The position numbers were made by a program, and so were the translations under genes. A DNA stretch of 50,863 bases, taken from the NCBI RefSeq assembly GCF_018156225.1, contig NZ_JAGTAR010000039.1:1-50863 (forward strand), read 5' to 3'. Shown here one piece after another: positions 33,334 through 41,973 of the stretch. The notes below the pieces were generated by a model. That model was given only the letters and a program-made list of their open reading frames with translations, was not told where the DNA came from and did not search any database. Within the stretch, counting starts at the first letter, position 1; every line of letters begins with the position of its first letter. Source of the DNA: Carboxylicivirga sediminis (GTDB taxonomy: Bacteria > Bacteroidota > Bacteroidia > Bacteroidales > Marinilabiliaceae).

Positions 33334-34614
33334 TTAATCTGTTACAAATTCAATCATCTTAACAATGGCCTCTTGACAAGCTGCACAAAAGCCTTCAGCC
33401 TCATTCGTTTTCATGCGGCAATTAACGGCCGGACGATAAACACCCTTCTCTACATATCCGCCACCTTCGAATACGCCCGTTTCATTGGTATACTGTTTTT
33501 CAAATGGTGTTGGAACCGGCACATCCTCCTTAATCAGGTGCTGCCATTTAGCCTTAAAGTTAACCAATGTGGTGATATTAGGCTGCCAAGGCTCTACCTT
33601 CAGGTCGAAGAAGTTTTGGTAGGCTACGTCAGATGTGTAATATTCATCGGCCAGACCACCAAAACCATGACCAATTTCATGTAGCATCACCTCTTTGGCC
33701 ATTGGATGATCAGAAGTGCCAATTGAGAAATGGTTATAGATACCGCCACCACCGTATTTAGCCGATTTAACCAATACACAAATATGATCATATGGTGCAC
33801 AAGCGGCAATATTGCGTATAGCTCTCACGTCACCTGTTTCAAGGTAGCGATCGACATAAAAGGTATTAAATGAAGAGCTAACAGCTGTATTCACCCACTT
33901 ATTCTTCCTTGGGTTATCAGTACCGCCATCAATGGACGGCGAACAGACTGCCCAAAAGTTAAACTTATCGCGATGCGATTTGTAGGGTTCCTGTTCCAAA
34001 ATATAGTCAGCCATCTGCTTTACGTCATCTATAAACTTATCCATCTCGTCAATTTGGTAACCTTCTGCTACAAAAGTAAAATCAACTTTATGTTTTGGTT
34101 CTCCGCTATCAATCACTTTAACCACCTTGTATTCGGGCAAAGCTTCTTTGCGAATATTAGGATCTTCAGGGTCAATTTCAAAGGTCATCAAGGTATTGTA
34201 AGTACCGTCCTTTCTGCGCTCTTCAAGCTTAAAAATCACTTTATCTTTTGGATAAGGAAAGGTAACTGTTTGAAAAAATGCTTTATTAATGAATTTAGCC
34301 TCCTCAGTCGTCCGCCACTCCTCAAACAAGGTGCAAAAGCCACGCGAATAAATTAGTTGGTTACCAGAAGCCTCACTTATGATGTATCGATACTCACCAT
34401 AACCCAGTTCATCAATCAGGTTAAGCTGCGAGCCGCCCCAGTTAGGTTCCTCAATAATTTCGAGCAAGTAGGCTGATTGCGCAGATTTATTGCCCGCCAG
34501 CACTAAATCAATACGCATTGACTTAGAACTGAAATAGGTATCAAAAGCTGTTTGTGCGTGCACACAAGCTGAAAGCAATATGATACTAAACATACTAATA
34601 ACAATTATCTTCAT
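33334..34614 (-). CDS. Secreted M64-family (IgA-peptidase-like) zinc metallopeptidase
   Basis: The start is placed at the ATG at 34614 (426 aa) because MKIIVISMFSIILLSACVHAQ is a signal peptide; it also reads LSAC, so the protein may be a lipoprotein. The zinc motif is H312-E-I-G-H316 followed by GFGGLADEYY, the M64 signature HExxHxxxGLxDEY. An N-terminal beta domain (about 20-140) precedes the catalytic domain (VDFTFVAEGYQIDEMDKFIDDV is the characteristic start). Late cysteines (NCRM, FCAAC) may form disulfides. Known relatives include the Clostridium ramosum IgA protease, but the substrate here is unknown. Confidence 0.88.
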   Translation of the reverse strand: MKIIVISMFSIILLSACVHAQTAFDTYFSSKSMRIDLVLAGNKSAQSAYLLEIIEEPNWGGSQLNLIDELGYGEYRYIISEASGNQLIYSRGFCTLFEEWRTTEEAKFINKAFFQTVTFPYPKDKVIFKLEERRKDGTYNTLMTFEIDPEDPNIRKEALPEYKVVKVIDSGEPKHKVDFTFVAEGYQIDEMDKFIDDVKQMADYILEQEPYKSHRDKFNFWAVCSPSIDGGTDNPRKNKWVNTAVSSSFNTFYVDRYLETGDVRAIRNIAACAPYDHICVLVKSAKYGGGGIYNHFSIGTSDHPMAKEVMLHEIGHGFGGLADEYYTSDVAYQNFFDLKVEPWQPNITTLVNFKAKWQHLIKEDVPVPTPFEKQYTNETGVFEGGGYVEKGVYRPAVNCRMKTNEAEGFCAACQEAIVKMIEFVTD

Positions 34615-34786
34615 GTATTTCAATTTATTTATCGATGGCCAAATAAAACTTAGAAACAAAGTTCTCTGCCGTTCATTTTCTCCTGTTAGCTTAAATTACC
34701 ACATCTTGTTTTACAGGCTTTAAAAACGGTTTACTATTTTCAGTAATTATAGTAGTTTTATACCCTTTCAATGATGCATATTAGAT

Positions 34787-36082
34787 ATGGAAACAACTGA
34801 ACTTAATCAATTAAGCCAACTCGCTCACAATTACCTAAGCTCGTTAGGAATCGGTGATGAATATAGCAAATATTTAATTACCGGCCTTTGGATGATTTTC
34901 ACCTTACTCACCATTTGGTTAACCAATAAACTAACTAAAAGCTACTTACTCCGGTTCATTGAAAAACTGGTTAGAAAAACCAAATCACAATATGACGATT
35001 TACTGATTAAGCGACATGTTCTGCGTCGCTTATCTAATGTAATCGCAGTCATATTGTTATACTACATGCTGCCTGTAATTTTTCAGCCTTTCACAGAAAC
35101 CGAGATAATCGACCTTCTTCAAAAGATTGTCAGCAGCTCCATCCTTATTATCATTCTCTGGTCATTTTCGGCCTTACTGGGTGTGGTAAATGACATCTAC
35201 AACACATTCTCTTACGCTAAAGATCGCCCGATACGCGGCATGATTCAAATAATAGAGATAGCTGCTTCGTTTATAACAGGGCTAGTTATTGTACATATTT
35301 TATTTGATATCGACATTACTAAAATAGTAACTGGTCTGGGAGCTACAGCCGCTGTCTTGCTGCTGGTTTTTAAAGACACAATACTGGGCTTTGTAGCCGG
35401 CATACAGCTTTCTGCCAATAAAATGGTTAGTGCCGGCGATTGGATTACAATGCCTTCATACAAGGCCGATGGTACGGTTCTGGACATTACGCTTAATACA
35501 GTTAAGGTACAAAACTGGGATAAAACAATCACGACCATTCCCACTTATAAACTGGTAGAAGATTCATTCATTAACTGGAAAGGAATGGAACATTCGGGTG
35601 GCCGGCGCATTAAACGTTCAATCAATATTGATGTGGCATCCGTCAAGTTTTGCTCGGCCGAGATGATTGAGCGCTTTAAAAAGATACGGCTGCTGCATAA
35701 CTACATTTTAGAAAAGGAAGATGAATTGCTTAAGCACAACAAACAAAAAGAAGGTGAATCCATTTCGGAAAGCCTAGCCAATGGCCGCAGACTGACAAAT
35801 ATTGGTGTATTCAGAAAATATTTAGAGCAATACCTGCAAGAAAATCCGATGATTAATAAGGAAATGACTTACATGGTGCGGCAACTGCAACCTACTGAAA
35901 AAGGGCAACCTATCGAGATATATGCCTTTAGTAAAGTGCAGGAATGGATCAACTATGAATCGATACAAGCCGATATTTTTGATCACATCCTGGCAGTGGT
36001 TGGAGAGTTTGAGTTAAGAATCTATCAACTACCAAGTGGTGCTGATTTAAACTCTCATCACAACCTGAAAGCTACTTTATAA
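34787..36082 (+). CDS. MscS-family mechanosensitive channel (YbdG-like)
   Basis: This 431-aa protein has about five N-terminal membrane helices and the MscS pore/beta-domain signature: GLGATAAVLLLVFKDTILGFVAGIQLSANKMVSAGDWITM (about 183-222), then the beta domain with VLDITLNTVKVQNWDKTITTIPTYKLVEDSFINW. The extended C-terminal region (about 265-420) and overall length match YbdG-type small-conductance channels, not the short MscS. It is a single gene, divergent from the M64 gene with a 172-nt gap. Likely role: release of solutes during osmotic downshock. Confidence 0.92.
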   Translation: METTELNQLSQLAHNYLSSLGIGDEYSKYLITGLWMIFTLLTIWLTNKLTKSYLLRFIEKLVRKTKSQYDDLLIKRHVLRRLSNVIAVILLYYMLPVIFQPFTETEIIDLLQKIVSSSILIIILWSFSALLGVVNDIYNTFSYAKDRPIRGMIQIIEIAASFITGLVIVHILFDIDITKIVTGLGATAAVLLLVFKDTILGFVAGIQLSANKMVSAGDWITMPSYKADGTVLDITLNTVKVQNWDKTITTIPTYKLVEDSFINWKGMEHSGGRRIKRSINIDVASVKFCSAEMIERFKKIRLLHNYILEKEDELLKHNKQKEGESISESLANGRRLTNIGVFRKYLEQYLQENPMINKEMTYMVRQLQPTEKGQPIEIYAFSKVQEWINYESIQADIFDHILAVVGEFELRIYQLPSGADLNSHHNLKATL

Positions 36083-36151
36083 TCGTTATAAATTGAAGTT
36101 ACAATCGTTATCTTGAAAATATTTTTTTTTGTAACAATTTGTTAATTAGCA

Positions 36152-36188
36152 CCTTTTAACCCAAACACTTTGCTTTGAAATTAAAAGG
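36152..36188. repeat. Inverted repeat in the Lrp-family gene upstream region
   Basis: CCTTTTAA (36152-36159) pairs with TTAAAAGG (36181-36188) over a 21-nt loop. A direct repeat TTAGCACC occurs at the outer edges (about 36146 and 36190). It could be the 3' end structure of the MscS transcript or an operator of the Lrp gene. Confidence 0.3.
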
Positions 36189-36318
36189 GTTAGCACCAAC
36201 ATGGTTCATTTACAAGGCAAATAGCGTTGGATATTTACTATTAATGTTTTATTTTCGTAGCAAACTATTAATAAAAGAGTATAATTAGTTACGATTCCTA
36301 ACATTTATCATATACGAT

Positions 36319-36783
36319 ATGGAGAGCAGTTTACAAATCGATAGCCTTGATAAGAAAATCTTATCGCTTATCACCAAAAACGCCAGAATTCCCTTCCTGG
36401 AAGTTGCACGTGAATGTAAAGTTTCAGGAGCAGCCATACATCAACGCATACAGCGACTTATGAACATGGGCGTTATCAAAGGATCAGAGTTTATCATCAA
36501 CCCGGCTAAAATTGGGTACCACACCTGTGCTTTTATGGGTATCTTCCTTAAAAAAGCAAGTCTGTTTGATAAGGTAGTAAAGATGCTCGAAGAAGTTCCT
36601 CAAATTGTTGAATGTCACTATACCACTGGTCAATATGCCATCTTCATTAAGATATATGCGAAGAGTAATGAGCATTTGAAGCGAATCTTGCACGACAAAC
36701 TTCAGGCCATAGCAGGTATTTCAGCCACAGAAACAATCATCTCATTAGATGAGAGTTTTAAACGACAACTACCAATTGACTAA
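36319..36783 (+). CDS. Lrp/AsnC-family transcriptional regulator
   Basis: This 154-aa protein has the N-terminal helix-turn-helix of Lrp/AsnC (SLDKKILSLITKNARIPFLEVARECKVSGAAIHQRIQRLMNMGVIKG, about 8-55) and the C-terminal RAM-type ligand-binding domain (about 70-150; VECHYTTGQYAIFIKIYAKSNEHL, ETIISLDESFKRQL). The length is standard. It should form octamers that respond to an amino acid. It is a single gene with a strong terminator and no obvious metabolic target gene beside it, so it may be a global regulator. Confidence 0.93.
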   Translation: MESSLQIDSLDKKILSLITKNARIPFLEVARECKVSGAAIHQRIQRLMNMGVIKGSEFIINPAKIGYHTCAFMGIFLKKASLFDKVVKMLEEVPQIVECHYTTGQYAIFIKIYAKSNEHLKRILHDKLQAIAGISATETIISLDESFKRQLPID

Positions 36784-36806
36784 TTTCGAATGATAAGATA
36801 AATAGT

Positions 36807-36833
36807 AAAGGCTCCGCACAGGAGCCTTTTTTT
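36807..36833 (+). terminator. Terminator of the Lrp-family gene
   Basis: AAAGGCTCC (36807-36815) pairs with GGAGCCTTT (36821-36829) over a 5-nt loop, followed by more T. The T run reaches the stop codon of the convergent gene. On the minus strand the tail is only weakly T-rich. Confidence 0.9.
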
Positions 36834-37389
36834 ATAACTGATAAGTACCGTTAATGATGGACTGCAAGGGCTGGTTGAACTTTTCAAAGATCCTTTCCAG
36901 CAACTGGAATACCCCTGATTGCCTCAACTCTTGCGAATCGTATACATCTTGCGCTAATAAATGCTGCTCATATCGATCCGAACTTTGACCAAGCACTAAA
37001 TGAGGTAAGGTATTACTAGTGGCCTCTATCCTAAATTCATCAGCAGAAATAATGCCTTGTTCAATCAATAAAGGATGTGCTTCGAAGAAATTGAATGTAT
37101 TGTCGCCCAAATACAAATGAAACGTTAATCGCAAGCTTAAAGGAATCGAATAATAGAAATGAAACTTACGGCGCTCATCGGGTAAAGATATGACGATACC
37201 ATTACCAGCACGGTTAACCGGCGAATATTTCACCCTCCAAACAAGCGCCCCGGCACCTTCTAATTCATCCTTAATAGCATTAATAAGCCTTATACGGGGC
37301 CATGCAATGCTCTGGAAATGTTCATCGTGGCTGAATGCGCTTTGTAATTCATCCAGCCCTGTTGTATTTAATTCAAATGTATCAGACAT
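36832..37389 (-). CDS. Uncharacterised 185-aa cytoplasmic protein
   Basis: I do not recognise this protein. It has no signal peptide or membrane helix. It mixes alpha and beta segments, with a central run of alternating hydrophobic residues (KFHFYYSIPLSLRLTFHLYLGDNTFNFFEAH, about 74-104) that looks like paired beta strands, and helical ends (LDELQSAFSHDEHF; FQLLERIFEKFNQPLQSI). Its start overlaps the 3' end of the 5'-nucleotidase N-domain gene by 8 nt, so it is the last member of that three-gene operon. The overlap suggests coexpression with periplasmic nucleotidase components, though this product itself appears cytosolic. Confidence 0.7.
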   Translation of the reverse strand: MSDTFELNTTGLDELQSAFSHDEHFQSIAWPRIRLINAIKDELEGAGALVWRVKYSPVNRAGNGIVISLPDERRKFHFYYSIPLSLRLTFHLYLGDNTFNFFEAHPLLIEQGIISADEFRIEATSNTLPHLVLGQSSDRYEQHLLAQDVYDSQELRQSGVFQLLERIFEKFNQPLQSIINGTYQL

Positions 37390-38296
37390 GACAAATAGAG
37401 TTGACCAAAGCTACTGATTTTTTATTTTGCAAAGTAAGCTCCAAATCAAGATGCCCCAAATAGATGCCTCCCCAACCTGCCTGATTAACGATCACTTCCT
37501 TTCCATTCAGGTTTTGCACCTTATCAGGTGCTTCCATAAATGTATGGGTATGTCCTCCTAAAATAATATCAATATGCTGCGAATTTGTGGCCAGCAACAC
37601 ATCCGATACTTTATCTGACTTATATTTATAACCTAAATGCGACAAGGCAATAATCAAATCACATCCCAGCTTTTCCCTGAGTACAAGAGCTGTTATGTTG
37701 GCAGCTTCAATAGGATCATTATAGCGGGTTTCCTTATAGGATTTAGGATTCACCAACCCGGCCAGTTCAATGCCCAAGCCTATGACTCCAACTTTTAACG
37801 GGCCTTTTTGAATAACCTTATAAGGCACTGTCAGATCGCTCAACACCGAATCACTTACATCATAGTTGGTACATACAAAAGGAAATTTGGCTCGTTGAAT
37901 ATTATTGGCCAGCGCTTCTATGCCATTATCAAACTCATGATTACCAATAGTAGCAGCATCGTAGCCCATTTTATTCATCAGTTCAATCTCCAGTTTCCCC
38001 TTGTAAATATTAAAATAAGGCGTGCCCTGGAAAATATCACCGCAATCAAACAACAGCACATGCTCCTGATCAGTCCGGATTTGATTGATTAATTGTGCCC
38101 GCCGGGCAAAACCTCCCTTATTAGCCCAACGCGCATCATTAGCGGGAAAAGGATCGATATGGCTATGTACATCATTGGTATGCAGGATAGTCAGCTTAAC
38201 TGGCGACTGCATACAGCTTTGCATCAGCGGTGAAATACTTAAAGCTGCAGCTCCTGCAATAGTGTTCCTTAAAAACTTTCTTCGGCTACTCTGCAT
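37382..38296 (-). CDS. 5'-nucleotidase N-terminal metallophosphatase domain protein, Tat-exported
   Basis: This 304-aa protein equals only the catalytic N-terminal domain of UshA-type 5'-nucleotidases: TILHTNDVHSHIDPF, DCGDIFQGTPYF, TIGNHEFDNG, ALSHLG and GGHTHTF supply the two-metal site. The signal SSRRKFLRNTIAGAAALS is a twin-arginine type, suggesting folding with metal before export; a cysteine at 28 might be lipidated but the lipobox is poor. The substrate-binding C-terminal domain is absent and is encoded by the gene just upstream, which overlaps it by 11 nt. Likely role: periplasmic nucleotide or phosphoester hydrolysis together with that partner. Confidence 0.88.
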   Translation of the reverse strand: MQSSRRKFLRNTIAGAAALSISPLMQSCMQSPVKLTILHTNDVHSHIDPFPANDARWANKGGFARRAQLINQIRTDQEHVLLFDCGDIFQGTPYFNIYKGKLEIELMNKMGYDAATIGNHEFDNGIEALANNIQRAKFPFVCTNYDVSDSVLSDLTVPYKVIQKGPLKVGVIGLGIELAGLVNPKSYKETRYNDPIEAANITALVLREKLGCDLIIALSHLGYKYKSDKVSDVLLATNSQHIDIILGGHTHTFMEAPDKVQNLNGKEVIVNQAGWGGIYLGHLDLELTLQNKKSVALVNSICHV

Positions 38297-39044
38297 AGTA
38301 TATACGTTTATCCAATTGACTATTAACTAATTTATTTTCGGCCGTCAGTCTTTCAATGTGCTGCAGAATAGCATCGCGTACCTTTAAACCTGCCTCTTCT
38401 CTTTTTATAGCAGAAAGAAAAATATTGAAATGATCGCCGCCGTCGGCCAGGTAATCGGATGTGGCAATAATATAATTTCTGGCTTCAAGCGCTTGCCCCC
38501 CTACTTTAATATCAACTGCCTTTTTGTTTTTAATTGCAAAAGAAGCACCACTCATTCCGTCACCACCCACTGATGCCATAAAATGAAACAGCTCTTTTAC
38601 TTGCTGAGGTGTCAATGTCAGGTATACAATCTCATTTTCGAAAGGCATTAACTGGTAGACACTTTCAACGGTGATTGGGCCTTTATTAACAGGCACTCGA
38701 AGGCCTTTTATATTAACAATACTAATATCTACTTTAATCGATGGGTTTAACAATTCTGTTTCAACGAGCATCAGGTCTGTCACAAAATTTGAAAGGAGCC
38801 CTTCGGGCAGTCCGCCCGATAATTGCTGTTGCGAATGCCCAATAACCTTCTTCATTTCCAGGTTCAGGCTGTCACGATATGGTTTTATGTTGGCATCCAT
38901 CGCCTCATCATACCCGACCAAACTGTCTATAAGATGATAACTTGCATCTGATTGCCTCAATTCAAACCTACCCGAATTACAGGAAGACAGGAATAATAAA
39001 AAAGCTACAAACAGACTGACTAATTGACTATTAATCTTAATCAT
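38286..39044 (-). CDS. 5'-nucleotidase C-terminal domain lipoprotein
   Basis: This 252-aa protein matches the stand-alone C-terminal domain (nucleoside-binding domain) of 5'-nucleotidases: LPEGLLSNFVTDLMLVET, ISIVNIKGLRVPVNKGPITVESVYQLMPFENEIVYLTLTPQQVKELF and YIIATSDYLADGGDHF. It has a lipobox LSSC (Cys22), so it is anchored in a membrane, unlike its Tat-exported partner. It is the first gene of the operon, so the gene order is C-domain then N-domain, the reverse of the fused enzyme. The metal centre is not in this protein, so it should be inactive alone. Confidence 0.87.
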   Translation of the reverse strand: MIKINSQLVSLFVAFLLFLSSCNSGRFELRQSDASYHLIDSLVGYDEAMDANIKPYRDSLNLEMKKVIGHSQQQLSGGLPEGLLSNFVTDLMLVETELLNPSIKVDISIVNIKGLRVPVNKGPITVESVYQLMPFENEIVYLTLTPQQVKELFHFMASVGGDGMSGASFAIKNKKAVDIKVGGQALEARNYIIATSDYLADGGDHFNIFLSAIKREEAGLKVRDAILQHIERLTAENKLVNSQLDKRIYYAE

Positions 39045-39170
39045 TTATCTTATTTATATTGAATAACAATAATATAAGGCGCAAGAATACAAAAAGGTTT
39101 TCAGATTAATATTAAAATATTATGAAAATTTATAAAGCCCAAACTTTTTACTGATGGCATACATAGACAC

Positions 39171-39192
39171 AAAAAAACCACCCGAAGGTGGT
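39171..39192 (-). terminator. Terminator of the duplicated-domain protein gene
   Basis: On the minus strand ACCACC (39192-39187) pairs with GGTGGT (39182-39177) across a TTCG tetraloop, then a run of T (to 39171). It lies directly beyond the stop codon. Confidence 0.9.
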
Positions 39193-39200
39193 TCCACTCA

Positions 39201-39914
39201 TTATTTGATTCGTTCCAGATACTTCTGCCTGACTCCCAGCAGGTATTCCCTATCGATATTAGGATTATAAATTCTAACCATATCAATAATTCCAAAGTTT
39301 TGATGAAAATGACCAATCGCCGCATCAAACTTACTGTAGTCCCAATTATTCTTCACCTTACCGGTAATATCCTCAAAATATTTCCAAGGCAGCTTCTGAG
39401 GTATCGTAAAGTAGCCATGATCTTTTTCATCTAGATCAAAATACACACCATCCTCAATCTCTTCTAAGGTAAAAAACTTCTTCAGCCTAATTATGGCGGA
39501 GCCTTGTAGATTTTTCGGTGCCTTTTTAAATTCAAATCCCTCATCAATATACCCAGCCTGAAGGTCAATTATCTGATCAAATGAGTCAAGATGCCTGACA
39601 CGAATAACATGATATTCTTTATTGTACATGCTTACTACACCTGCCGCAGCATTAAAGTCAGCACTGAAGTATTTTTTGATATTCTGTGTAGCCCTGGTGA
39701 TCTCTTCAAGTGTATACAATCTTTTTAATACCAAATAGATATACAAAGGCTTTGAATCAGATGGTATTTCACTGTAGTAGCCAAAATAACCCGGGAATGG
39801 CTCCGGAGCTTCTAACACAAAGGTATTCGGAAGAATTTTATCGTGCATGGTTACCAATGATTCCTCCTTTAGCAGGTTACCATACCTTTCTAAAATAATT
39901 TTTTTTGCGCCCAT
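39201..39914 (-). CDS. Uncharacterised protein with internal duplication
   Basis: I do not recognise a known family in this 237-aa protein. It has no signal peptide. Two halves look related: residues 65-120 (RLYTLEEITRATQNIKKYF ... DFNAAAGVVSMYNKEYHVIRVRHLDSFDQI) and about 145-235 (KFFTLEEIEDGVYFDL ... KFDAAIGHFHQNFGIIDMVRIYNPNIDREY). Shared features are the F/YTLEEI entry, D-F/-FDAA-G, and an I-x-x-VR-hydrophobic strand. Aromatic content is high. It is a single gene with a strong terminator. Its operon context gives no functional hint. Confidence 0.7.
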   Translation of the reverse strand: MGAKKIILERYGNLLKEESLVTMHDKILPNTFVLEAPEPFPGYFGYYSEIPSDSKPLYIYLVLKRLYTLEEITRATQNIKKYFSADFNAAAGVVSMYNKEYHVIRVRHLDSFDQIIDLQAGYIDEGFEFKKAPKNLQGSAIIRLKKFFTLEEIEDGVYFDLDEKDHGYFTIPQKLPWKYFEDITGKVKNNWDYSKFDAAIGHFHQNFGIIDMVRIYNPNIDREYLLGVRQKYLERIK

Positions 39915-40011
39915 AGATGTGTGTTTAATTAATTTAACCTCCGTTCAGCGTTCATTTGCCATCAAAAAAGTTATTAAAAAAAACCTTGGGAATCAAACAC
40001 AAGCCTGCAAA

Positions 40012-40788
40012 TTAACCTTCATGGTCGCGAACAAACACTGGTGAGTCACTTTTCGACAACTCTGGCTTGTAATAATAGCCCCCTTCACTAAATGCAATCA
40101 GGTCTTCGGGCCTGGATATTTGGTTCTGAATAATAAAACGGGTCATCCATCCACGAGCTTTTTTAGCGAAGAAACTGATGACCTTATACTGACCGCCTTT
40201 CCAATCTTTAAAAACGGGCGTTACAATCCGCTTGCTAAAGGCTTTTTTATTGATCGCCTTAAAATACTCATTTGAAGCCAGATTCACCAATACCTCAGAG
40301 CCCTGCTCTTCCATATCAGCCTGCAGCAGCTGACTTATTTTATCACCCCAAAACTCATACAAGTGCTTTGTGTCCTTCACATTCAGCTTTGTGCCCATTT
40401 CCAACCTGTATGCCATAATATTATCAAGCGGCCTTAGCAAACCGTACAATCCTGAAAGAATGCGCAGCTTTTCATTCGCAAAATTGATTTCCTTCTCACT
40501 CAGCGAAATAGCATCAAGCCCAGTATATACATCGCCTTTAAATGCAAAAAGAGCTGCTTTTACCTCATCTGCATCAAACGGGTATTTCCACACCTGGTAG
40601 CGACCATAATTGAGCTGCGCCAGATCTGAACTAATCTTCATCAGGCTTTTTAAGTCATCTGGTTTAAGACCCTTTAAAGCCGTCACGATTTCTTTCGCTT
40701 CATCCGGGAAGCGAATTTCTGAATTATTTGTAGCAGGCGCCTTTGATTTAAAATCCAGTGATTTGGCGGGGGATATTATAATGTGCAT
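40012..40788 (-). CDS. yaaA: Peroxide stress protein YaaA (DUF328/UPF0246)
   Basis: This 258-aa protein matches YaaA in length and motifs: MHIIISPAKSLDF at the start, the central WKYPFDADEVKAALFAFKGDVYTGLDA and YGLLRPLDNIMAYRLEMGTKL, and the C-terminal FFAKKARGWMTRFII. E. coli YaaA limits Fenton damage by lowering free iron during hydrogen peroxide stress and binds DNA. It is cytosolic. It sits between two convergently transcribed-looking single genes with its own upstream gap; no OxyR-like gene is nearby. Confidence 0.95.
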   Translation of the reverse strand: MHIIISPAKSLDFKSKAPATNNSEIRFPDEAKEIVTALKGLKPDDLKSLMKISSDLAQLNYGRYQVWKYPFDADEVKAALFAFKGDVYTGLDAISLSEKEINFANEKLRILSGLYGLLRPLDNIMAYRLEMGTKLNVKDTKHLYEFWGDKISQLLQADMEEQGSEVLVNLASNEYFKAINKKAFSKRIVTPVFKDWKGGQYKVISFFAKKARGWMTRFIIQNQISRPEDLIAFSEGGYYYKPELSKSDSPVFVRDHEG

Positions 40789-40844
40789 AATGTCAGTTTT
40801 TTCTATTTAACAAGGTTATTTAGTCTTAGTTCATACCATCAAAC

Positions 40845-40871
40845 AAAAAAAGGACCGCTAAAGCAGTCCTT
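40845..40871 (-). terminator. Terminator of the DeoR-type regulator gene
   Basis: On the minus strand a 9-bp stem AAGGACTGC / GCGGTCCTT (40871-40850, one T-G pair) with a 4-nt loop is followed by T residues. It lies 21 nt past the stop codon. Confidence 0.88.
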
Positions 40872-40891
40872 CAATCTTATTACATATAGCC

Positions 40892-41674
40892 TTAATCGGT
40901 TATGATGACTTCTACACCCGCATTTAATAACTTCTCCTTATCTTCTTCGGTAATACCACGGTCTGTCACCAGAATATCAATGTCTTTAACTTGACCAATA
41001 ACAGCCAGACTTCTCTTCTTGAACTTACTGGAATCAACAACCAAAATAACCTTTTTAGCCATTTTCAGCATGGTCCTGTTCAAAGCAGCTTCTTCAAGAT
41101 GCGGGGTACTGAAACCCAAATTAACATCGATACCATCGGCACCAATAAACAGCTTGTCGCAGAAGAAGTTTTTAAAACTGTTTTGCGCAATTGAGCCAAC
41201 CAATGACAACGATTTTTTGCGCATGACTCCACCAGGCATTATCACGTTTATTTGCTCCAGTTCAGCCAATGGCCCGGCAATATTCAGCGCATTAGTTATA
41301 ACAGTTAAGTTCTTAAACTTACTCAGATGGTTCGAAACTTCTTTGGTAGTTGTTCCACTGTCAAGCACAATAGTATCTCCTTCTTCAACGAGGCGCGCAG
41401 CGCGTTTGCCTATCGCTTCCTTCTCTTTGGCATTTTTCACTTTTTTATCAGAAAGCTTCATATCCAAAGTCACCTTATCAGTCTTGATAGCACCTCCACG
41501 CGCCCTTATCAACAGGTTTTTATGTTCCAGCTGGGTAAGGTCATTACGGATGGTCACCTCACTTACATTAAACTGCTCACTTAATTCGTGCACGTTAACC
41601 TGGCCTTTAGCATCCAATAATTTCAGTATTAAACCTCTCCGGCCAACGGTTGTATTGGGATCAAAATCATTCAT
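40892..41674 (-). CDS. DeoR/GlpR-family sugar-metabolism repressor
   Basis: I take the ATG at 41674 (260 aa, MNDFDPNTTVGRRGLIL...); the frame extends 11 codons upstream. The N-terminal helix-turn-helix is GQVNVHELSEQFNVSEVTIRNDLTQLEHKNLLIRARGGAI and the C-terminal sugar-phosphate-binding domain has DSGTTTKEV, ITNAL, PGGVMRKKSLSLVG and FIGADGID, the isomerase-like fold typical of AgaR/DeoR regulators. It is divergent from the amidohydrolase and the genes for sugar-phosphate isomerase, hexomutase and PfkB kinase further along, which are plausible targets. Two TTTTCAC repeats upstream may be its operator. Confidence 0.9.
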   Translation of the reverse strand: MNDFDPNTTVGRRGLILKLLDAKGQVNVHELSEQFNVSEVTIRNDLTQLEHKNLLIRARGGAIKTDKVTLDMKLSDKKVKNAKEKEAIGKRAARLVEEGDTIVLDSGTTTKEVSNHLSKFKNLTVITNALNIAGPLAELEQINVIMPGGVMRKKSLSLVGSIAQNSFKNFFCDKLFIGADGIDVNLGFSTPHLEEAALNRTMLKMAKKVILVVDSSKFKKRSLAVIGQVKDIDILVTDRGITEEDKEKLLNAGVEVIITD

Positions 41675-41973
41675 GATAATTGTATTTACTACCACAACTT
41701 TTATCAAGTATGGTTACATTCATTGCCATTTTTTCACAAAATAAGTAAATTTTCACTTCAATAAGCATTTGAAAGCAATTAAGTTACTAAACATTATTGT
41801 CCACTTACCAACAATAAGCCAGGCACCTTACTTATCATTACTAACTCAATTACTTCGAAAGCAACCACCATCAGAACCTCAATATTACGAAACATCAGTC
41901 TTTAAAAGTAGATATTACCTTGCCCCCAACTCTGATATTATTGCTTATTTTGCTCTCCTGTTAAGGGTTTGGT
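41675..41973. other. Divergent regulatory region between DeoR-type gene and amidohydrolase gene
   Basis: A 299-nt A/T-rich gap. It contains the TTTTCAC direct repeats (41733-41758) near the regulator and an open plus-strand frame (41769-42002) that might be a small gene. No clear consensus promoter was found. Confidence 0.5.
41733..41758. promoter_or_regulatory. Candidate DeoR-type operator (TTTTCAC direct repeats)
   Basis: TTTTCAC occurs at 41733-41739 and 41752-41758, 19 bp apart start to start, 59 bp upstream of the regulator's start codon. DeoR/GlpR-type repressors often bind short T/C-A-rich direct repeats, so this may be an autoregulatory site. Confidence 0.35.
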
